A DNA stretch of 64,000 nt from NCBI GenBank assembly GCA_910575155.1, contig CAJTDX010000016.1:17821-81820 (forward strand). The letters run 5' to 3'. The position numbers and the translations under genes are program-made. Under the pieces are notes generated by a model. That model saw only the letters and a list, made by a program, of their open reading frames with translations, was not told where the DNA came from and did not search any database. Source of the DNA: Lachnospiraceae bacterium (GTDB lineage: Bacteria; Bacillota; Clostridia; Lachnospirales; Lachnospiraceae). Shown here one piece after another: positions 57,307 to 64,000 of the stretch (positions are counted from its first letter, which is position 1; every line of letters starts with the position of its first letter).

Positions 57307-57372
57307 ATAGGACATGTGCAATACTCATACAGGGTATCGTTAATTACATCAAAATGTAAGGAGGAATGTAAA

Positions 57373-57573
57373 ATGGCACAGGTGACAAAGGAAACCATGA
57401 TTGGCGAGCTTCTCCAGATTGATGAAAATGTAGCGCCAATTCTGCTGGAAATTGGAATGCATTGTCTCGGCTGTCCGTCATCCCAGATGGAAACGATTGC
57501 AGAAGCGGCAATGGTACATGGCATTGATCCGGATGCATTGGTAAATAAAATTAATGATTTTCTGGCAAAATAA
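57373..57573 (+). CDS. DUF1858 / hybrid-cluster-associated redox disulfide protein
   Basis: A 66-residue protein from ATG 57373 (AAGGAGGAA upstream). The conserved motif is LLEIGMHCLGCPSSQMETI, with the CxxC redox pair that marks this domain; it often occurs beside hybrid-cluster (prismane) proteins, although none is adjacent. Proposed role is a small disulfide redox partner. Followed at once by a strong terminator, so the gene is monocistronic. Confidence 0.9.
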   Translation: MAQVTKETMIGELLQIDENVAPILLEIGMHCLGCPSSQMETIAEAAMVHGIDPDALVNKINDFLAK

Positions 57574-57582
57574 TGGAGATGA

Positions 57583-57616
57583 AACAGGACGAGGGTAAGC
57601 CCCGTCCTGTTCTTTT
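57583..57616 (+). terminator. Rho-independent terminator after the DUF1858 gene
   Basis: AACAGGACG (57583-57591) pairs with CGTCCTGTT (57603-57611), a short loop between, then TCTTTT. Confidence 0.88.
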
Positions 57617-58473
57617 GTGAAAACATTGTTTGCCATGTGAATTCTCATTTGATTCGTGAATAAGAATTCTTATCCTGTTTTAATTATGAAATCAATCGGA
57701 TAGAAACAATCCCTCCTTTCTTGCGCTTCAAAAAAGATGAAGCTTGTTCTTGTGATATATTTTCAGAAGTACGTTGTGTTTCAAAACTCCGATTTTTGAA
57801 ACATACAGCTTCCACAGGAAAGATTCCGGTATCTTTTTTCTTTTCCCAGATACGAAGCATTCTGCTCCGTAATTGCCAGCACGATATATTTTTTGTAATT
57901 TATGGAATCGTTCCAAAGTTCTTCCTCTGGCAGGATATTGTTAGAACATTGCTGAGGAAGAAATGGAGGCTGTCAGCGTTTAATCCGCTGTATTAGGTGA
58001 TCTTCTGACAGAGGTGCGTCTGTCCCGTGTGCAAAACAGGATGGAATGGAACCAGACTGTTAAAAATTCTATTGGGTAAAATAAATCAGATTTTCATATA
58101 CTATTTGCTGTTAAGAAGTGTCTGTAAAACATGAAAATAGTGGAAAAGTTAATTAGAAGATCAATTGTGGAAACAACAGTTCTTCCAGACAAAGCCTTGA
58201 AGAACAGAAGGTGACGAATAATCAAAGATTCGGAGAAAATGTCACATTTCCTTATTCTGCAATGATGTAAAGGGTTACTTTTCTGAAATAAAAGTGATAT
58301 AATATAGAGTAAGAAAACAATGCAGACTATATCTGGCGCTTATGGCTCCTTTCTGCCTGGCCCAGACCAGCATCTCTGTGATATTTATAGCATACAAATA
58401 TTACCAATGCAATGCTTTTTCCGGATTGTTTAGAGATTTTACAGAATTTTTAGAAAATCCGGCAGACTTCGAC
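57617..58473. other. Long non-coding region upstream of mecA
   Basis: About 860 bp with no convincing gene. A 91-codon plus-strand frame (57721-57996) begins with TTG without a ribosome site and has no family resemblance. A promoter-like pair, TTACTT (58275-58280) and TATAAT (58298-58303), 17 bp apart, points into the second half. The transcript from there would carry no frame before mecA, so it could be a small RNA or a long mecA leader. Confidence 0.4.
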
Positions 58474-58503
58474 TTGACGCGGCATGGAAATATGTAATAT
58501 ACT
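58474..58503 (+). promoter_or_regulatory. Promoter of mecA
   Basis: TTGACG (58474-58479), an 18-nt spacer and TATACT (58498-58503), 41 bp before the mecA start. Confidence 0.8.
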
Positions 58504-58543
58504 TTGAGTACCTTAATCAGGGCATATAGAAGGATGTGATGAT

Positions 58544-59335
58544 ATGAAGATTGAAAAGGTAAATGAGAATCAGATTCGCTGCACACTTACCCGGGAAGAC
58601 CTGGCAGACCGTCAGCTTAAGTTAAGCGAGCTGGCATACGGCACTGAGAAGGCGAAAATGCTTTTTCGGGATATGATGCAGCAGGCGGCTTATGAATGCG
58701 GGTTTGAAGCAGAGGATATACCGCTGATGATTGAAGCGATTCCATTATCAGCAGATACAATTATATTAATAATTACCAAGGTAGAATATCCGGAGGAACT
58801 GGATACCAGGTTCGCTCAGTTCGCGCCTGGTGATCCGGAGGATGAGACCAGAGATGAGAGCAGCTCAGGTGAGAATGATAAAGTATTTGAAGCTGCCGGA
58901 GCAGATGATATTCTGGACTTCTTCCGTAAGATTCAGCAGGAAGGCAAACAGACTGCGGGCGAGGAGAAGAAAGGGAAAGATTTCATTCCTCTGGAGAAGG
59001 CGGTCAGGCGTGAGCTGGAGAAAAAGGAGCAGGTGCTGGTAGATATTACCAAACTGTTTGTTTTTGATGAGTTGGATGAAGTCAATCGTCTGGCGCGTGT
59101 GCTGAAGGGATTTTATAACGGATGCAACGTGCTGTATAAAAACCGGCTGAACCGCAAGTATTATCTGGTAGTCAGCAAGAGTGAGCATTCACCGGAAGAA
59201 TTTAATAAGGTTTGTAACATTTTAGCAGAATATGCACATCAGGAAAAATATTCTTCTGCAATCAGGGCATATTTTGACGAACATTATGACGTCATTTTGA
59301 AAAAGGATGCTTTGCAGATATTGAGCAGAATTTAA
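58544..59335 (+). CDS. mecA: Adaptor protein MecA
   Basis: A 263-residue protein. The N-terminal domain begins MKIEKVNENQIRCTLTREDLADR and includes FRDMMQQAAYECGFE, typical of MecA. A central acidic, low-complexity linker (about 92-155) separates it from the C-terminal ClpC-binding domain, with FVFDELDEVNRLARVLKGFYNG and LYKNRLNRKYYLVV. MecA delivers substrates to ClpC/ClpP and regulates competence and sporulation in Firmicutes. The gene is monocistronic between its own promoter and terminator. Confidence 0.92.
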   Translation: MKIEKVNENQIRCTLTREDLADRQLKLSELAYGTEKAKMLFRDMMQQAAYECGFEAEDIPLMIEAIPLSADTIILIITKVEYPEELDTRFAQFAPGDPEDETRDESSSGENDKVFEAAGADDILDFFRKIQQEGKQTAGEEKKGKDFIPLEKAVRRELEKKEQVLVDITKLFVFDELDEVNRLARVLKGFYNGCNVLYKNRLNRKYYLVVSKSEHSPEEFNKVCNILAEYAHQEKYSSAIRAYFDEHYDVILKKDALQILSRI

Positions 59336-59341
59336 CAAAGA

Positions 59342-59382
59342 GGCTGCGGCAATGGGAGGATACTTTTGCCGCAGTCTTTTTC
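59342..59382 (+). terminator. Rho-independent terminator after mecA
   Basis: CTGCGGCAA (59344-59352) pairs with TTGCCGCAG (59366-59374), then TCTTTTTCTT. Confidence 0.9.
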
Positions 59383-59400
59383 TTATTTTATGGGAAAATG

Positions 59401-59524
59401 CTTCGCAAGGATGCACACTCGCACGAAGGGTATTATGTCGTTAAAACGACTGTGCTCGGCGCAGCAAAGCGTTCAAGCCCCTCATGAGTGAGGGGTAGGG
59501 GAGTTGAAGTGGGCTTGCCCACTT
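59401..59524 (+). other. Hairpin cluster, possible IS200/IS605-type right-end remnant
   Basis: Between mecA and the GH18 gene. Three clean hairpins: GTCGTT-AA-AACGAC (59437-59450), CCCCTC-ATGAGT-GAGGGG (59478-59495) inside a TTCAA...TTGAA frame (59472-59508), and AAGTGGGC-TT-GCCCACTT (59507-59524). A GAGGGG-TAGGGGAG-TTGAA sequence like this resembles the 3' end of TnpB guide RNA and right ends of IS605-group elements, but no tnpA or tnpB is present. Confidence in that origin is low. Confidence 0.35.
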
Positions 59525-59649
59525 TGTTCTACAGGACAACAGTGACAGTTGTGTCGGGAAGGAATGATACCGCAAACAGAAATCAGTGCGAAACGGCAGT
59601 GTTTCGTATGGGGCAGATCATTACGTGTGGTTTACATAGGAGGAAATTT

Positions 59650-61431
59650 ATGTCGGAAACAGATAGAGAGAAGGTAAGGCGGAGAAAAAAACGACGCAGG
59701 GTCAATTTGATGCCGGTATTTGTTGCAGTTGCTTTCAGTGTGATTGTGCTTATGGCGGTATTGCTCAGTATCGTAATTAAGAAATACAGCCCAACGAAGG
59801 AGCGGGTTGACTTGCGGGAATATTATCATCTTCAGCAGGAAGATGACGTTGCGCTGGTTTTGGATTATCAGATTCTGGAAGAGACGGCCAAGTACTGGGA
59901 CGGCCAGGTATATTTGCGGTTTGAGACGATTCAGCAGTATTTGAATCAGCGTTTTTACTGGGATGCCAATGAGAACATTCTGCGTTATACGACAGATTCA
60001 GATGTGATTTCCGTAAATGCCGGTGAGAGTTCTTATCTGACAGGCAAGAAAAGTACGACGGAGCCTTACGTGATTGTTAAGACAGAGGGAGAAGCCGTTT
60101 ATCTGGCGCTGCCTTTCGTTCAGAAATTTACCAATCTTGAGTTTACCCAGTATGAGGAGCCGGGCCGGGTACAGATTATTTCTGCCTGGGGAGAGGTTTC
60201 AAAGGCAAAGGTAAAGAAAGATACCCAGATTCGCGTCAAAGGCGGAATTAAGAGTCCCATTGTCTCGGATGTGAAAAAGGACAGCGGAGTGACCGTTATA
60301 GAAAGCGGAGATAAATGGAGCAGAATATGTACGGAAGACGGCATGGTGGGCTATGTGCTCAATAAGAGGCTGAGCGAGGCAGTTCCGGAAGTGATTTCCA
60401 GAGAGTTTCAGGAACCGCAGTTTACGCATTTGCTGAAAGAGGGAAGGGTAAGCCTTGGCTGGCACCAGGTTACCAGCCAGGAGGCAAATGACAGGATTTC
60501 CAGCGTCCTGCAGTCGGTCAAAGGCGTAAACGTAATCTCTCCAACCTGGTTTTACTTAAATGATAACGAGGGAAATATTTATTCTCTGGCGAGCAAAGAC
60601 TATGTGGAATACTGTCATCAGCAGAATGTGGAAGTGTGGGCATTGATCAGTAATCTGGAGAATCCGGACGCAGATTCCGCTTATGTATTAACCCACACCT
60701 CTGCCCGTGATTATCTCACCAACCAGATTATTGCGGCAGCCATTGAATATAATCTGGATGGCATTAACCTGGATTTTGAAGCGCTCAGCAGCGATGTGGG
60801 AGACGCCTATATACAATTTGTACGGGAGCTGTCTATTAAATGTAAGAATAATGATCTGGTATTGTCGGTGGATAATTATGTGCCCACTTCTTATACGGCG
60901 TTTTATAACCGCAAAGAACAGGCGTTGTTTGCAGATTATGTGATTATTATGGCTTATGATGAACATTACAGTGGTTCTGAGGATATTGGTTCGGTATCTT
61001 CCATCGGCTTTGTGAAAAAAGGCGTTACAGACACTTTACAGGAGGTGCCCGCAGAACAGACGATTTTGGGAGTTCCATTTTATTCCAGAGTGTGGGAGCT
61101 GACGCCGAAAGAAGGAGCCGGAGAGGATGTCGCGTCCGCCTCTGAGGATTATATCCCCTATACGTTTACCTGCACAGAAGAAGGAATGCAGACGGTAGAG
61201 GACCGCTATACGGAGAATGGCGCGCAGGCAGTCTGGTCTGAGGAAGACGGGCAGTACGTGGCGCAGTATGAGAGCGGAGGCAAAACGTATAAGATGTGGA
61301 TTGAGAATGAGGTTTCTCTGGAAGAAAAACTGAAAGTTATGCAGGAACATGAGCTTGCAGGCGCAGCCTATTGGAAACTGGGGCTGGAACGGCAGCAAGC
61401 CTGGGATACGATTATCAAATATGTGAATTAA
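59650..61431 (+). CDS. Membrane-anchored GH18 glycosidase with SH3 domain
   Basis: A 593-residue protein from ATG 59650 (AGGAGG at 59638). It starts with a strongly basic segment (KVRRRKKRRR) and one TM helix, so it is anchored with the catalytic part outside. Residues about 60-165 resemble a copper-amine-oxidase N-terminal type domain, and about 165-240 a bacterial SH3 domain (VIESGDKWSRICTEDGMVGYVL). GH18 follows with DGINLDFEAL (the DxxDxDxE region), MAYDEHY and a WELTPK segment. Similar spore or wall enzymes (YdhD, SleL) cut N-acetylglucosaminyl links. Peptidoglycan remodelling or chitin-like hydrolysis is the likely role. Confidence 0.9.
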   Translation: MSETDREKVRRRKKRRRVNLMPVFVAVAFSVIVLMAVLLSIVIKKYSPTKERVDLREYYHLQQEDDVALVLDYQILEETAKYWDGQVYLRFETIQQYLNQRFYWDANENILRYTTDSDVISVNAGESSYLTGKKSTTEPYVIVKTEGEAVYLALPFVQKFTNLEFTQYEEPGRVQIISAWGEVSKAKVKKDTQIRVKGGIKSPIVSDVKKDSGVTVIESGDKWSRICTEDGMVGYVLNKRLSEAVPEVISREFQEPQFTHLLKEGRVSLGWHQVTSQEANDRISSVLQSVKGVNVISPTWFYLNDNEGNIYSLASKDYVEYCHQQNVEVWALISNLENPDADSAYVLTHTSARDYLTNQIIAAAIEYNLDGINLDFEALSSDVGDAYIQFVRELSIKCKNNDLVLSVDNYVPTSYTAFYNRKEQALFADYVIIMAYDEHYSGSEDIGSVSSIGFVKKGVTDTLQEVPAEQTILGVPFYSRVWELTPKEGAGEDVASASEDYIPYTFTCTEEGMQTVEDRYTENGAQAVWSEEDGQYVAQYESGGKTYKMWIENEVSLEEKLKVMQEHELAGAAYWKLGLERQQAWDTIIKYVN

Positions 61432-61432
61432 A

Positions 61433-61477
61433 GAAAGCTTCTCCTGTTGGATTTCAGCGGGAGAGGTTTTCTTTTTT
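61433..61477 (+). terminator. Terminator after the GH18 gene
   Basis: Arms 61433-61449 and 61455-61471 pair over 17 positions, three of them wobble G-U and one mismatch; the loop is 5 nt and a T-run follows. Confidence 0.8.
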
Positions 61478-61682
61478 CTGATGTTAAGCTTTTTAAGAAA
61501 ATCTGTTCATAAATTAAAAAAATAGCAAGAATATTTATCAGAAAAATTAAACTTAAGGTTCCAGTGACAGAGTATAATTTTAGATAAATAATTCCTGGTA
61601 TGAAACGTTCATTGTAATTCTCAGACTGTATTTGCCGGAAATATTTATCGCGTACCGGATCCTGTTGTAAGCCGAAAGAAAA

Positions 61683-61750
61683 GGAGACGGACAAATGGAA
61701 ATCTGGAAAAGAAAAGGAGACGGACAAATGGAAATCTGGAAAGGAAAAGG
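61683..61750. repeat. 33-bp tandem duplication of a ribosome site plus ATG
   Basis: Two in-register copies of AAAGGAGACGGACAAATGGA (about 61680 and 61713) are 33 bp apart, followed by a third, partial AAAAGGAGGAATG. Each copy carries a Shine-Dalgarno and an ATG. The unit equals eleven codons. Confidence 0.9.
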
Positions 61751-61775
61751 AGGAATGAAAGGATGGCATTTTTAG
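61695..61775 (+). CDS. Short leader peptide overlapping the next gene (predicted)
   Basis: A 26-codon frame, MEIWKRKGDGQMEIWKGKGG and MKGWHF, with good ribosome sites at two of its methionines. Its TAG (61773-61775) lies just inside the following gene, whose ATG is at 61763, so terminating ribosomes could re-initiate or block there. Whether it is translated is unknown; it may be a by-product of the repeat. Confidence 0.35.
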   Translation: MEIWKRKGDGQMEIWKGKGGMKGWHF

Positions 61776-62149
61776 ATAAAGCAAAGAAAAGACATTTTGC
61801 GGCGTTTGGCTATTTGTTATCACTGCTTCCGGTTTTATTGCCCTGGTGTTATTTCGATCGAGAACTGGATGGGATTAAATATGGAATTGATATTGTCAAT
61901 AATACAGCGCTGATGATTTTAGCGGCGGTGACTTTTTCTGCTATTTTGACCGCAAAGAAAGCAAAAACCAAAGTAATCGTAAAAATATTATTGGCAATGC
62001 ATTTTTTTCTGTATCTGTTCTGTTCATTTTTTTGGTATGTGCCGCTGATCACAGATTTTGATTTGCGGCTGTCTTTGGAATCCGTACACTATGGATTCTA
62101 TGTATCTGTGCTTTGTAATGGGATTGTGTATCTGTTTTATAAGGATTAG
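61763..62149 (+). CDS. Small four-helix membrane protein
   Basis: A 128-residue protein with four hydrophobic segments (about 15-30, 45-62, 70-95 and 105-125) and a basic N-terminus (KAKKRHF). AAAAGGAGG precedes the ATG. No family comes to mind; topology resembles small Lachnospiraceae membrane proteins of unknown role. It is preceded by the duplicated ribosome-site repeat and a possible leader peptide. Confidence 0.6.
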   Translation: MAFLDKAKKRHFAAFGYLLSLLPVLLPWCYFDRELDGIKYGIDIVNNTALMILAAVTFSAILTAKKAKTKVIVKILLAMHFFLYLFCSFFWYVPLITDFDLRLSLESVHYGFYVSVLCNGIVYLFYKD

Positions 62150-62253
62150 CACGCCCTGTTTTTATGATCTTTATGGTCAATTTCTATTTGAATGGAGTAC
62201 TAGTTTCCCATTCATTGTCATACTTTATATGTAAAGACAGTCAGGGGAAACAG

Positions 62254-62415
62254 ATGAAAAAAAGAATAGAAATCATTATGGCTGTGCTGCTGCTCTTGGG
62301 AGCCTGCTTTTTCGCAAGAGAAAGCGTTCACATGGTGGATAATTTAAAAGCCCAGACCGGAGAAGTATGTATTGTCATAGACGCGGGGCACGGCGGACGT
62401 CAGTTGCGCAGGTAA
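62254..62415 (+). pseudogene. Truncated N-acetylmuramoyl-L-alanine amidase
   Basis: The first 53 codons of an Amidase_3 type enzyme: N-terminal TM/signal (RIEIIMAVLLLLGACFFA), a short linker and the zinc-motif start VCIVIDAGHGG. After GHGG the family continues with the metal site, but here the frame runs into RQLRR and stops at 62415. The remaining 150 or more residues of the catalytic domain are absent, so the protein cannot be active. A break near 62398 is probable, at the edge of a rearranged or inserted segment. Confidence 0.8.
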
Positions 62416-62611
62416 AAAAATAATAAAATATACGAAGAAAGTGAGCTGCTGTACTTGTATCAAATGAAACATGTGTGACTGAATGGAGTGAACAGTAACA
62501 AATAGGTAAGAGAGGACAAGCTTTCGATTTGATAAGCTGAAATAAGGTTGCTGAAAGCGGATGCAGAGGTTATAATAAAGATAAACCTGTTACAAGAAAG
62601 AGGGTGATTGT

Positions 62612-63427
62612 TTGAGTGATGCAGTAAAGATGAATGGTGAGGAAGAAAATTTAGAGCTGTTGGAAGGATTTACCCTTCTGGATGACGAGTTTATGACAAT
62701 CGTGTTTGACAGGAACACAGAGGCAACGGAGCTTCTCTTAAATATTATTCTTGGCAGGAACGATATGGAAGTCACGGAAGTGGTGGCGCAGAGGGAATAC
62801 AAAAATCCAGTCACAGGAGGCCGTTCCATTAAACTCGATATTTATGCCAAGGGTTCTGACGGAAAAGTGTATGATATTGAGGTACAAAATGAGAATGCTG
62901 GGGCAGACGTTCACAGAGCCAGGTTTCACAGCAGTATGTTAGATACGAAGATGCTGAAAGAAAAGCAGAAATTCAAAGAACTTCATGAATCCTATGTAAT
63001 ATTCATTACAAAGAATGACTATATGAAACTGGGATTGCCGCTATACCATGTGGAAAGGACGATACAAGAATCAGGGGCGTTATTTGGGGATGGCGCGCAT
63101 ATTATTTATGTGAATGGCAGCTATAAAAATGATAGTGACCCCGTAGGGAAACTGATGCATGATTTCCGCTGTACAAGTGCAGTCGATATGTTTTATCAGG
63201 AACTTGCAAAGTCAGTAAAGCATTTCAAAGAGACGGAAGGAGGCCGAAGTCAAATGAGTAAAGCAATGGAGGAAAGAATTAACAGAGAAAAAGACAAGGA
63301 AAGAATTGAAACATTGTTTGGTGTAGTTGAGGATCTAATGGAAGCTATGAAAATGACGGCAGAGCAGGCAATGTCCCTCATAAAAATTTCAGATGAGGAT
63401 AAGGCTGTTTTATTCAAGAGATTTTAG
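62612..63427 (+). CDS. PD-(D/E)XK nuclease family protein (Rpn/transposase-like)
   Basis: A 271-residue protein from TTG 62612 (AGAAAGAGGG upstream). The N-terminal TLLDDEFMTIVFDRNTEATELLL is the Rpn/PD-(D/E)XK signature; SIKLDIYAKGSDGKVYDIEVQNE gives the D and ExQ of the nuclease core, with Gln in place of Lys as usual for this group. The C-terminal 57 residues (MSKAMEERIN..., EAMKMTAEQAMSLIKIS) are a charged helical tail. In Escherichia coli Rpn proteins promote recombination. The gene sits in a rearranged segment between the truncated amidase and a truncated parA. Confidence 0.85.
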   Translation: MSDAVKMNGEEENLELLEGFTLLDDEFMTIVFDRNTEATELLLNIILGRNDMEVTEVVAQREYKNPVTGGRSIKLDIYAKGSDGKVYDIEVQNENAGADVHRARFHSSMLDTKMLKEKQKFKELHESYVIFITKNDYMKLGLPLYHVERTIQESGALFGDGAHIIYVNGSYKNDSDPVGKLMHDFRCTSAVDMFYQELAKSVKHFKETEGGRSQMSKAMEERINREKDKERIETLFGVVEDLMEAMKMTAEQAMSLIKISDEDKAVLFKRF

Positions 63428-63451
63428 TGGTGAAAAGGAAATTGAAGTCAA

Positions 63452-63625
63452 ATGAGTAAAGCAATGGAGGAAAGAATTAATAGGGAAAAAGACAAGGAAA
63501 GAATTGATTGCTCGTATGAGTATATAAAAAATCTTATGGAGGCTATGAAGATAACGGCAGAGCAGGCAATGTCTATTTTAAAAATCCCAGATGCGGATAG
63601 GACTATTTTATCCAAAAGATTTTAG
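63452..63625 (+). pseudogene. Duplicated C-terminal tail of the upstream nuclease
   Basis: A 57-codon frame, MSKAMEERINREKDKERID to ILSKRF, that repeats the last 57 codons of the nuclease at 62612 (first copy from 63254) with roughly three-quarters identity. It has no nuclease core. The duplication is partial and has diverged, so it is either a relic of a second nuclease gene deleted internally or a small stand-alone peptide. Confidence 0.75.
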
Positions 63626-63782
63626 CAAATATTGAGAAAAAGAGCAATATGTGGAATAAAGTTGAGATATTTAGGCGGGTCAGTGATGGCTCGTCTTTTT
63701 TGTATACCAAAGACACCTTATCATATCCTATGGGGCATGTGTGCTATTTTGTGTGTTATAAGTTATCAATAGTTTTACAATA

Positions 63783-63815
63783 CATAGCCATTTCTCATAA
63801 AGAGGAGTGGCTATT
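63783..63815 (+). terminator. Hairpin upstream of the parA remnant
   Basis: AGCCATTTCTC and GAGGAGTGGCT (about 63787-63813) pair with an ATAAA loop and are followed by an A/T run. Similar attenuator-like hairpins precede replication or transfer genes of conjugative elements. Confidence 0.5.
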
Positions 63816-63844
63816 AAATTTTTCAAAGGAAGGAGGGAACCGAA

Positions 63845-63925
63845 ATGGCGAAATGCAAGGTAATCGCCATCGCAAACCAGAAGGGTGGAACAGGTTATGA
63901 AAAGCTATACATTATGCAAAGTTAA
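63845..63925 (+). pseudogene. ParA-type ATPase remnant, cut in Walker A
   Basis: The frame reads MAKCKVIAIANQKGGTG and then YEKLYIMQS before a stop. The first 17 residues are the start of a ParA/Soj ATPase up to the KGGTG of its Walker A loop; the essential GKTT that should follow is missing and replaced by unrelated sequence. AAGGAGGGAAC precedes the ATG, so its translation start is intact. The break lies near 63893. It marks the end of a mobile or plasmid-derived segment. Confidence 0.8.
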
Positions 63926-63932
63926 TGATAGA

Positions 63933-63953
63933 AATCCTTATAAATAAAGGATT
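63933..63953. other. Inverted repeat resembling a recombination core site
   Basis: AATCCTT-ATAAATA-AAGGATT: two 7-bp arms around a 7-bp centre, 40 bp beyond the parA break. The layout is that of a tyrosine-recombinase crossover site; a terminator or chance is equally possible. Confidence 0.3.
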
Positions 63954-64000
63954 CTTTAGTTGATTTACTTTCCATAATCCATCAAGATTTAAGTGTATTT

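Noticed and set aside
57721..57996. 91-codon plus-strand frame upstream of mecA
   Set aside because: TTG start without ribosome site, no domain, and residue composition typical of chance frames.
63649..63900. 83-codon frame at the right end
   Set aside because: It runs across the hairpin and over the parA remnant in another frame; the parA reading is clearly better.

Overview
This window looks like the chromosome of a gut Lachnospiraceae-type member of the Clostridia (possibly Blautia, Dorea, Roseburia or a relative). Evidence is spore genes (spmA, spmB, a RicT/YaaT homologue), the Bacillota order decarboxylase - nucleotide kinase - yaaR - holB - yaaT - trmN6 - rsmI, consensus sigma-A promoters, strong AGGAGG ribosome sites with frequent GTG/TTG starts, and many KKxK-rich secreted proteins. 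No rRNA, CRISPR array or intact insertion sequence was seen. The only tRNA is an initiator tRNA.

Layout. 1-7.7 kb: the end of a sodium:alanine symporter, spmAB, a MarR regulator, mgtE, a PD-(D/E)XK-like protein, a DUF885 lipoprotein and two small membrane proteins. 7.7-16.6 kb: a minus-strand replication, translation and sporulation operon, interrupted between decarboxylase and kinase by an A+T-rich YwgA-like/HD-phosphohydrolase pair. 17-31.3 kb: surface and metabolic genes (Ig-like surface protein, chemoreceptor plus FMN-binding lipoprotein, tRNA-fMet, cysK, NlpC/P60 hydrolase, dipeptidase, a large GH63-type glycosidase, thioesterase, sortase B, sirtuin). 31.4-38 kb: a signalling operon with a DUF951 protein, a REC-HD-GYP protein, a hybrid kinase ending in HPt, and a hybrid kinase fused to a complete DegV domain. 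38-40.2 kb: a hydrolase and rpsF-ssb-rpsR.

40.4-51.1 kb is the most interesting region. It is an exosortase-G (XrtG) type locus with its own promoter: two divergent 6-pyruvoyl-tetrahydropterin-synthase-like proteins, a secreted acidic protein with a C-terminal TM/basic sorting-like tail, a PTPS-related polytopic membrane protein, the XrtG transpeptidase-like enzyme, an XrtG-associated GT2 glycosyltransferase, a membrane sensor-like protein, and a glycosidase-like lipoprotein sharing a DG-x3-DW module with the secreted protein. The likely job, which is inference, is assembly of a surface glycan and attachment or processing of the secreted protein. The chemistry is unknown.

51.1-64 kb: gdpP (c-di-AMP phosphodiesterase) - rplI - dnaB, preceded by a palindromic MITE-like element flanked by 9-bp direct repeats, then a MerR-like protein with a 27-bp coding repeat, a ferredoxin, a thioesterase, a DUF1858 protein, mecA and a GH18 enzyme. 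The last 2 kb is a rearranged junction: an amidase cut after its DAGHGG motif, a second PD-(D/E)XK nuclease whose C-terminal 57 codons are repeated downstream, and a ParA start cut inside its Walker A motif.
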